A DNA stretch of 6,769 nt from Bacteroides sp. (GTDB lineage: Bacteria; Bacteroidota; Bacteroidia; Bacteroidales; Bacteroidaceae), in contig JASLDF010000146.1 in NCBI GenBank assembly GCA_030151635.1, positions 1 to 6,769 of the forward strand. Reading direction: 5' to 3'. A program made the translations under genes and the position numbers. Shown in pieces: positions 1 to 4,393 of this stretch. The notes beneath the pieces were generated by a model. The model did not search any database, was not told where the DNA came from, and saw only the letters and a list, made by a program, of their open reading frames with translations. How positions within the stretch are numbered: position 1 is the stretch's first letter; the number at the start of each line of letters is the position of its first letter.

Positions 1-117
1 AGACTCCCCAGCCATTTTCCCAGTCATTGGAGGAAAAATTAAGTTTCCGGAGCCAAAGAACAGAGAGAAAAGCATTAAGCTGACAATAAGAAACTGTTTG
101 GTCGTTAGTTTATTCAT
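1..117 (-). CDS. brnQ: Branched-chain amino acid carrier BrnQ, N-terminal fragment
   Basis: This is the first 39 codons of a gene that runs off the left edge of the window. Reading the minus strand from an ATG at 117, the protein starts MNKLTTKQFLIVSLMLF and continues into LFSLFFGSGNLIFPP, followed by MTGKMAGES. The hydrophobic start with F-F-G-S/A-G-N-L-I-F-P-P is the signature of the first membrane segment of the LIVCS (BrnQ) family. These are cytoplasmic-membrane carriers that import leucine, isoleucine and valine with Na+ or H+. The start is supported because the family motif lies about 17 residues in, as usual. The gene is divergent from the MFS gene, with a 301-bp gap between them. No convincing -7 box was found for it on the minus strand. 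Family assignment is firm; substrate preference is known only for the family. Confidence 0.85.
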   Translation of the reverse strand, partial: MNKLTTKQFLIVSLMLFSLFFGSGNLIFPPMTGKMAGES

Positions 118-247
118 TTATAAAGTCTTTTGGTTTAAAATATTTTTTTTACAAGTTTGCTAAATTATAAATTAAAACCACCTATACACTATTAATTAGC
201 AATTAATTTAAGAGTAATTTAATTAAATTGATAGATATACCACATTT

Positions 248-264
248 TTACGTACAATACGTAA
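248..264. promoter_or_regulatory. Palindromic operator candidate TTACGTA-CAA-TACGTAA
   Basis: The sequence TTACGTACAATACGTAA is a perfect inverted repeat with 7-nt arms and a 3-nt spacer. It also reads as two TACGTA units 9 bp apart. It lies in the shared upstream region of brnQ and the MFS gene, 155 bp before the MFS start. A closely similar site lies just upstream of the acetyltransferase gene at 3209-3223. Perfect symmetry plus recurrence ahead of a second nearby gene suggests a binding site for a dimeric transcription factor. I do not recognise the regulator. Confidence 0.45.
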
Positions 265-345
265 GATTAACGATAAAATATCAATTTGACACTTCGGTTA
301 ATTGTTACTTAAAACCTATAAATTAGGGAAGTTATAAACCAGAGA

Positions 346-377
346 TATGTAATTCCAAAAGAATAGCATTACTTTTG
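346..377 (+). promoter_or_regulatory. Bacteroidetes-type promoter of the MFS gene
   Basis: TACTTTTG at 370-377 matches the Bacteroidetes -7 consensus TAnnTTTG exactly. TATG at 346-349 is a three-of-four match to the -33 box TTTG, with a 20-bp spacer. Transcription would start near 384, giving a leader of about 35 nt before the ATG at 419. The weaker TCAATTTG at 281-288 is an alternative -7 box. Confidence 0.5.
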
Positions 378-418
378 CAAATCAATGAATTTCAACACTA
401 AACGGTTTTTACAAAATA

Positions 419-1609
419 ATGGTTACACAACTAAAGAACAACGAAGGGATATCTAATAAACTGCTATTAATCATCACTTTTTGCACCGCCTTTTCAATTG
501 CAAACATATACTATTGTCAACCTCTTCTAGAGATGATACATCTAGAGTTTGGGATATCTGAAGTAATGGCCAACTCCATAACAATGACAGCACAAATAGG
601 ATATGCGTTCGGATTACTACTAATCATTCCTTTAGGAGATATGTTTGATCGGAGAAAAATTATTCTGACAAACTTTACAATCATTACCGCGAGCTTATTA
701 GTTATTGGCTTTTCTTCAAATATATACACGATACTAGCCGCATCATTCACAACTGGACTATGTGCTGTGACACCACAAATATTTATACCATTAGTATCTC
801 AGTTTTCAGCACCAGAAGCTAAAGGTAAAAACATCGGCATTGTAGTTTCGGGGCTTCTTGTAGGGATTCTAGCTTCCCGTGTTATCAGTGGCTTTATAGG
901 CGAACTGTATGGTTGGAGAACGATGTATTATGGAGCGGCAGTCATTATGTTGATTTTCTTGCTTCTTATCTATTCCAACTTCCCTACTACCCTACCTAAT
1001 TTCAAAGGCAAATATTCGGAGTTAATGCGTTCATTGTTCACATTGGCTAAAGAAGAACCTAAATTAATATTTGCTGCTACTAAAGCAGGTTTAGCTTTTG
1101 GGTCATTCCTTGCTTTATGGGCAATGTTGGCTTTTAAAATGGCATTACCTCCTTTTTATGCAGGTGGTACAATTGTTGGATTATTAGGGTTATGTGGTGT
1201 TGCTGGAGCAATATCAGCTTCCTTCTTAGGTAAACACGTCAAGAAAATAGGGCTTTTTCGTATCAATTACATTGGGACAACCACTATTATGATAGGTTGG
1301 TTATCACTTTACTTTTTAGGAGAAAGTTATCTCGGCATCATATTTGGCATCATTATTCTAGATATTGGTATGCAATGCATTCAATTGGGAAACCAAACAA
1401 GCATATTCGATCTTCGCCCTAAAGCAATCAATCGATTGAACACAATTTTCATGACTTGCTTCTTTATCGGTGGAGCAACTGGTACTTTTTTAGCTGGTTT
1501 TGCATGGGAAAAACATCAATGGATAGGTGTTACCATTGTCGGGCTTGTACTTGTCACCTTATCATTACTAATTAATAGTTATCATCATCTCTTTAGACGT
1601 AATTTATAA
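419..1609 (+). CDS. MFS transporter (DHA1-like drug or metabolite efflux permease)
   Basis: This is a 396-residue major facilitator, the usual length for a 12-helix member, located in the cytoplasmic membrane. The N-terminal half has helix 1 at about 14-33, followed by YYCQPLLE. The loop after helix 2 carries the MFS motif A as GDMFDRRK (73-80). Around 137-167 the stretch GKNIGIVVSGLLVGILASR, then GELYGWR, matches helices 4-5 of proton-coupled antiporters. The C-terminal half repeats the pattern, ending in a basic tail (LFRRNL). It resembles AraJ/YgaY-type exporters, but the sequence does not reveal the substrate. The start at 419 follows a good -7 box by about 40 nt, and no Shine-Dalgarno is expected. 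It lies just upstream of the TPP riboswitch but ahead of that element's promoter, so it is probably not thiamine-controlled. It has no terminator of its own. Confidence 0.85.
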   Translation: MVTQLKNNEGISNKLLLIITFCTAFSIANIYYCQPLLEMIHLEFGISEVMANSITMTAQIGYAFGLLLIIPLGDMFDRRKIILTNFTIITASLLVIGFSSNIYTILAASFTTGLCAVTPQIFIPLVSQFSAPEAKGKNIGIVVSGLLVGILASRVISGFIGELYGWRTMYYGAAVIMLIFLLLIYSNFPTTLPNFKGKYSELMRSLFTLAKEEPKLIFAATKAGLAFGSFLALWAMLAFKMALPPFYAGGTIVGLLGLCGVAGAISASFLGKHVKKIGLFRINYIGTTTIMIGWLSLYFLGESYLGIIFGIIILDIGMQCIQLGNQTSIFDLRPKAINRLNTIFMTCFFIGGATGTFLAGFAWEKHQWIGVTIVGLVLVTLSLLINSYHHLFRRNL

Positions 1610-1629
1610 GGCTTCTAAATTAAATTGAC

Positions 1630-1637
1630 TATATTTG
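1630..1637 (+). promoter_or_regulatory. -7 box of the thiamine operon promoter
   Basis: TATATTTG matches the Bacteroidetes -7 consensus TAnnTTTG exactly. No good -33 TTTG box is visible about 20 bp upstream, where the stop codon of the MFS gene lies. The predicted start, around 1643-1645, falls right at the 5' strand of riboswitch stem P1, so the transcript would begin with the aptamer. Confidence 0.5.
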
Positions 1638-1644
1638 CTTTTAT

Positions 1645-1721
1645 CTGTTAGGGGTGCTTGTTTAACGAGCTGAGATAATACCCTAGAACCTGATATGTTT
1701 AATGACAACGTAGGGAAACGG
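1645..1721 (+). promoter_or_regulatory. TPP riboswitch aptamer (THI box)
   Basis: All conserved THI-box blocks are present in order: AGGGGTGC (1650-1657), GCTGAGATAATACCC (1669-1683), GAACCTGAT (1686-1694), TTTAATGACAACG (1698-1710) and GTAGGGA (1710-1716). P1 pairs CTGTT (1645-1649) with AACGG (1717-1721). P2 uses the GGGGT and ATACCC strands. P3 is a short 5-bp hairpin, GCTTG/CGAGC with a TTTAA loop, and lacks the extra P3a arm. P5 is reduced to UGU/ACA around UUUAAUG. The CUGAGA pyrimidine-sensing core is intact. It should bind thiamine pyrophosphate and switch off the downstream methyltransferase and tenA genes when thiamine is plentiful. Confidence 0.95.
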
Positions 1722-1755
1722 ACCATTTTAGAAATTATAAATTATTATATCATCT

Positions 1756-1792
1756 AAGCCGTTTCATATTTATTTATGAAACGGCTTTTTTA
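1756..1792 (+). terminator. Intrinsic terminator forming the riboswitch expression platform
   Basis: AAGCCGTTTCAT (1756-1767) pairs perfectly with ATGAAACGGCTT (1776-1787), and one more A-T pair can close the loop. A run of Ts follows at 1786-1791. Its left arm CCGTTTC (1759-1765) can instead pair with GAAACGG at 1715-1721, which is the 3' side of aptamer stem P1. That gives mutually exclusive terminator and antiterminator folds, as expected for transcriptional attenuation by TPP. It is also the first hairpin terminator downstream of the MFS gene. Confidence 0.9.
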
Positions 1793-1805
1793 TTTATCTA
1801 TTACT

Positions 1806-2507
1806 ATGGCAAAGAAAAGTTTTGATCAATATGCTGAAAAATATGACAGCTGGTTTCTAGACAATGAAAACGTACTGATGTCTGAAGTAAAATTAGTGGC
1901 AAAAACCTTAGAGAAGTGCAAGAATGTTTTTTCGGTAGGATGTGGCAGCGGATTATTCGAGTCTATTTTGAAGTCGGATTACGGAATAAGTATCGAAGAG
2001 GGTCTTGAACCATCGAAAGACATGGCTGCAATCGCACAAAAGAGAGGCTTAAAAGTTACAGTAGAAACTGCAGAAGAACACAACTACAATAATCTAAAAT
2101 ACGACACCATTCTGTACAATGGATGTCCCGGCTATATTGGAGATTTACATAAAGCTTTAAGCAATAGTTACAATGCCCTAAATAAGGGTGGTAAAATAAT
2201 CCTGATAGACATTCCTAAAGAGAGTGGATATGGACTTCTATATAATTTAGCCAAAGCGGTAAAAAACTGGGATGATGCATTATTAAAAGACGTCTACCCT
2301 AGAAATCCATACCCTATTGAACTTGTAACACTAGCCAATTGGAGAACAACAAAAGAAAAGATTGAGATTCTGGAAAAAATTGGGTTCAACAACTTTGAAT
2401 TTTATCAAACACTAACTACTCACCCTGTTTATTCCGACAACTCAATAGAAGAACCTATTGAAGGATACGATAAAGGTGATTACGTAGCCATTTGTGCTTA
2501 TAAATAA
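1806..2507 (+). CDS. Class I SAM-dependent methyltransferase in the thiamine operon
   Basis: This is a 233-residue Rossmann-fold methyltransferase, cytosolic, of the Methyltransf_11/UbiE-like type. FDQYAEKYDSWF (6-17) is the usual pre-domain helix. Motif I, which binds SAM, is VFSVGCGSG (41-49). GLEPS (66-70) supplies the acidic residue at the end of strand 2. YDTILYNGCPGYI (99-111) is the strand 4/motif IV region, and LNKGGKIILIDIP (125-137) is the post-motif strand. I chose ATG 1806. The frame stays open from ATG 1776, but that start lies inside the terminator stem and would add a U-tract-encoded stretch (KRLFYLSIT) unlike the family. The tenA start follows 6 bp after the stop. Expression should be repressed by TPP through the riboswitch. 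The substrate is unknown; the context suggests a thiamine precursor or breakdown product, which is inference. Confidence 0.85.
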   Translation: MAKKSFDQYAEKYDSWFLDNENVLMSEVKLVAKTLEKCKNVFSVGCGSGLFESILKSDYGISIEEGLEPSKDMAAIAQKRGLKVTVETAEEHNYNNLKYDTILYNGCPGYIGDLHKALSNSYNALNKGGKIILIDIPKESGYGLLYNLAKAVKNWDDALLKDVYPRNPYPIELVTLANWRTTKEKIEILEKIGFNNFEFYQTLTTHPVYSDNSIEEPIEGYDKGDYVAICAYK

Positions 2508-2513
2508 ACAAAG

Positions 2514-3167
2514 ATGGAATTTTGTAATAAGGACAGCTGGGTAAAGCACGTTTGGGAAACAAATTTTCCCTTATATGAGAAAACAAAAAATCTCAACTTT
2601 ATAAATGGACTAATCCATGGTAATCTAGATCAAAATGAATTTCAAAGGTATTTAGAACAAGACTATCTCTATCTTCAAGCTTTCACTCAACTGTTGGAGA
2701 AGATTAGGGGTAAAATAGATATTCCAAAATACCATGGATATTTCTCGGACTTCATAACTGAAAATATGGAGCAGGAAACCACAATGCAAAGAAAGTATTT
2801 AAAGGATACAAATCTAGATAGAATCAATAAATTACCGATAACAAACTCTTTTATAGAATTTCTACAAGAACTGCATGATGTTAATTTACCTTGTGCTCTT
2901 GCAGGAATATTACCTTGTTTTGTTATCTACCAGCAATTAGGTATATACATCTATAATGAACATATAAAAGATATGAATCCATTTGTTGATTGGATTCACA
3001 CTTATGAAGGGGTTGAACATGCAGAATCTGTACGTAAAATAATAGAAGTATGTACTTATTATTCTGAATATAAAGATCCTGAAATTTTGAAACAAATGGA
3101 TATTTACTACTCAAAGGCATGTTTGTTGGATCATTATTTTTGGACGGGAACACCACTACCCTCCTAG
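2514..3167 (+). CDS. tenA: TenA/thiaminase II family protein
   Basis: This is a 217-residue all-helical TenA homologue, slightly shorter than Bacillus TenA. Characterised TenA_C enzymes hydrolyse aminopyrimidine breakdown products of thiamine to HMP for salvage. Family landmarks are RYLEQDYLYLQAF (45-57) with Asp50 and Tyr53, ALAGILPCFVIY (128-139) with the nucleophile-type Cys135 and Tyr139, WIHTYEGVE (160-168) with Tyr164, and the C-terminal LDHYFW (205-210). By my alignment from memory with B. subtilis TenA, Tyr112 is replaced by Phe113 and the catalytic Glu205 by Asp206. The cysteine places it in the TenA_C group, but the two changes could alter its substrate. It is translated 6 bp after the methyltransferase stop, and both genes share the TPP riboswitch. 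I see no strong terminator after it; only a weak 5-bp hairpin, AATAG/CTATT, lies near 3185-3197. Confidence 0.9.
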   Translation: MEFCNKDSWVKHVWETNFPLYEKTKNLNFINGLIHGNLDQNEFQRYLEQDYLYLQAFTQLLEKIRGKIDIPKYHGYFSDFITENMEQETTMQRKYLKDTNLDRINKLPITNSFIEFLQELHDVNLPCALAGILPCFVIYQQLGIYIYNEHIKDMNPFVDWIHTYEGVEHAESVRKIIEVCTYYSEYKDPEILKQMDIYYSKACLLDHYFWTGTPLPS

Positions 3168-3208
3168 TTATATTTTCAATTTATTAATAGTTGCTATTCA
3201 AATACTTT

Positions 3209-3223
3209 AACGTATAGTACGTA
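3209..3223. promoter_or_regulatory. Second ACGTA-N3-TACGT operator candidate
   Basis: AACGTATAGTACGTA contains the inverted repeat ACGTA-TAG-TACGT (3210-3222). It has the same 3-nt spacing and half-site as the palindrome at 248-264. A further partial half-site, TTTACG, follows at about 3226-3231. It overlaps a weak -7-like box (TATATTTA, 3222-3229, seven of eight matches to TAnnTTTG). A protein bound here would cover the start of the acetyltransferase promoter, so repression is the simplest reading. Confidence 0.4.
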
Positions 3224-3246
3224 TATTTACGCAAATTAATTAATGT

Positions 3247-3711
3247 ATGAGTACAAAAAGCACAGCATCGATCGTGTGGAAAGTCAAACCTTTTCATGAA
3301 TTAGAATTAGAGGAGTTGTATAAAATTATTCAACTTCGCGAAGAAGTATTCATTTTAGAACAACAATGCATCTATACGGATTTAGACTTTGCAGACCAAA
3401 CATGTACTCATGTAATGGGCTTCGTAGATAATGAGATGGTAGCTTATGCAAGAATCTTTGGCCCAGTAGTAGAGTCAAATAAAAAAGCTTCTTTCGGTCG
3501 AGTTTTAGTAGCACAAAAAGCTCGTCGCTTAAACATAGGAAAAGCATTAATAGAGCAGTTATTACAAAGTATAAAAGAAATATTTCAAACGGAAGAAATT
3601 ACCATATCAGCCCAATCATATCTTCTGAAGTTCTACAATAGTTTTGGATTCAAAGAGCAAGGCGAAATTTATTTAGATGCAGGAGTACCACATATAACTA
3701 TGCATAAATAA
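3247..3711 (+). CDS. elaA: ElaA-family GNAT N-acetyltransferase
   Basis: This is a 154-residue single-domain acetyltransferase that closely follows the ElaA layout. The N-terminal block is LYKIIQLREEVFILEQQCIYTDLD (24-47). HVMGFVDNEMVAYARI (55-70) forms the central strands. GRVLV (84-88) then leads into the acetyl-CoA pyrophosphate loop RRLNIGKA (93-100). SAQSYLLKFYNSFGF (121-135) is the motif B region, and GVPHITM (146-152) is the typical ElaA ending. It should transfer acetyl from acetyl-CoA to an amine in the cytosol; the substrate of ElaA proteins is not established. The gene follows tenA by 79 bp, with an operator-like palindrome and a possible -7 box between them, so it is probably a separate transcript. 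Start 3247 is preferred; the ATG at 3243 is in another frame. Confidence 0.88.
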   Translation: MSTKSTASIVWKVKPFHELELEELYKIIQLREEVFILEQQCIYTDLDFADQTCTHVMGFVDNEMVAYARIFGPVVESNKKASFGRVLVAQKARRLNIGKALIEQLLQSIKEIFQTEEITISAQSYLLKFYNSFGFKEQGEIYLDAGVPHITMHK

Positions 3712-3719
3712 GAAACAAA

Positions 3720-3751
3720 AAAGAGCTAGATAATGATTTACCTAGCTCTTT
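3720..3751. terminator. Bidirectional terminator between convergent genes
   Basis: AAAGAGCTAG (3720-3729) pairs with CTAGCTCTTT (3742-3751), a perfect 10-bp stem with a 12-nt loop. A-rich sequence on the left gives the minus strand a run of six Ts, and a looser T-rich tract follows on the plus strand. It lies 8 bp after the acetyltransferase stop and 21 bp after the lipoprotein stop, so it can serve both genes. Confidence 0.8.
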
Positions 3752-3772
3752 ATACTTTTACGGAACTTGAAT

Positions 3773-4195
3773 TTAACTGCAAAATTCAGCACTCCAATCT
3801 TGGTGTCCACGATTAGGCCAACATTTATAAGCCTCTTTAATTTCAAGAACAACAAATCCTGAATCTTTTTTCTCAACTTTCAGAACAGACATTAGTCCAG
3901 AAACTGAATCATCCATTCTACCTTCTTCGGTAATTGTAAGTTCATAAATATTTGCTTTCAAATCTTTTACAGCTACTCCATAAGAATAATTTCCTTCTGC
4001 AGCTTCATCTTTAGGTTGGAAAATTTCGGCAATTTCTTCAACAGAATTAATATCTTCATCAATCAGTTGAAGATTCAACAATTCAATGCGATCATCACCA
4101 AGAGTTCTATACTCTATTCCTTTGCTTTTACCAGATCCACAAGAAACGGCAATAAAGCATAAACCAATAGCTAATAATAGCGTAATCTTTTTCAT
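3773..4195 (-). CDS. Small putative lipoprotein of unknown function
   Basis: This is a 140-residue protein with a clear lipoprotein signal: MKKITLLLAIGLCFIAVSC, in which A-V-S-C is the lipobox and Cys19 the lipidation site. The residues after Cys19 (GSGKSKG) lack the acidic surface-export signal of Bacteroidetes, so it probably faces the periplasm (inference). The mature part is about 120 residues, rich in Glu and Asp, with a predicted alternation of strands. It ends in a short Cys/Trp-rich tail with Cys125, Trp126, His131, Trp134 and Cys139. The two cysteines could form a disulfide. I do not recognise a named family. The gene converges with elaA and is divergent from the sulfatase gene across 198 bp. 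Confidence 0.75.
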   Translation of the reverse strand: MKKITLLLAIGLCFIAVSCGSGKSKGIEYRTLGDDRIELLNLQLIDEDINSVEEIAEIFQPKDEAAEGNYSYGVAVKDLKANIYELTITEEGRMDDSVSGLMSVLKVEKKDSGFVVLEIKEAYKCWPNRGHQDWSAEFCS

Positions 4196-4224
4196 ATTCT
4201 GAATATTAATATCATATTTCTTTA

Positions 4225-4255
4225 CAAAATAAGCATTAACTTTTCATTATTCAAC
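4225..4255 (-). promoter_or_regulatory. Possible promoter of the lipoprotein gene
   Basis: On the minus strand, TTATTTTG (plus-strand 4232-4225) matches the -7 consensus at seven of eight positions. GTTG, read from plus-strand 4255-4252, fits the -33 box at three of four positions with a 19-bp spacer. Transcription would start near 4218, about 23 nt before the ATG at 4195. Confidence 0.35.
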
Positions 4256-4280
4256 ATTACATTAGAAATTATTCAACATA
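4246..4280 (+). repeat. Tandem 13-mer direct repeat ATTATTCAACATW
   Basis: ATTATTCAACATT begins at 4246 and ATTATTCAACATA at 4268, a 22-bp period close to two helical turns. The repeat overlaps the -33 region of the putative lipoprotein promoter. It could be a pair of regulator sites, or chance in AT-rich DNA. Confidence 0.3.
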
Positions 4281-4338
4281 AGTATTTTCTATAAGACACT
4301 AATAGTGAAGACTGTCTACATAAATTAAGGGCTAAATA

Positions 4339-4370
4339 ATTGTAATAATACCCATTTTATAAGATATTTG
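4339..4370 (+). promoter_or_regulatory. Possible promoter of the sulfatase gene
   Basis: GATATTTG (4363-4370) matches the -7 consensus TAnnTTTG at seven of eight positions. ATTG (4339-4342) matches the -33 box at three of four, with a 20-bp spacer. The start would be near 4376, about 18 nt ahead of the ATG at 4394. Confidence 0.35.
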
Positions 4371-4393
4371 TAGATACATACTAAATTAAAACA

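Larger units (their letters stand above)
118..418. other. Divergent intergenic region, AT-rich
   Basis: This 301-bp gap lies between the divergent brnQ and MFS starts. It contains a perfect 7-3-7 palindrome (248-264) and a probable promoter for the MFS gene (346-377), both listed separately. The rest is very AT-rich, with T and A runs and short overlapping AT palindromes around 180-235. I see no credible small ORF and no RNA gene in it. Confidence 0.6.

Noticed and set aside
517..750. Minus-strand 77-codon ORF inside the MFS gene
   Set aside because: It is opposite a well-supported transporter region that includes motif A, and it has no family features.
2923..3156. Minus-strand 77-codon ORF inside tenA
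   Set aside because: It overlaps the Cys135 and C-terminal motifs of TenA on the other strand; no promoter or domain supports it.
4297..4317. Adjacent palindromes considered as a terminator hairpin
   Set aside because: The stems are only 4-5 bp and no T-tract follows on either strand, so they were kept only as a possible regulatory cluster.
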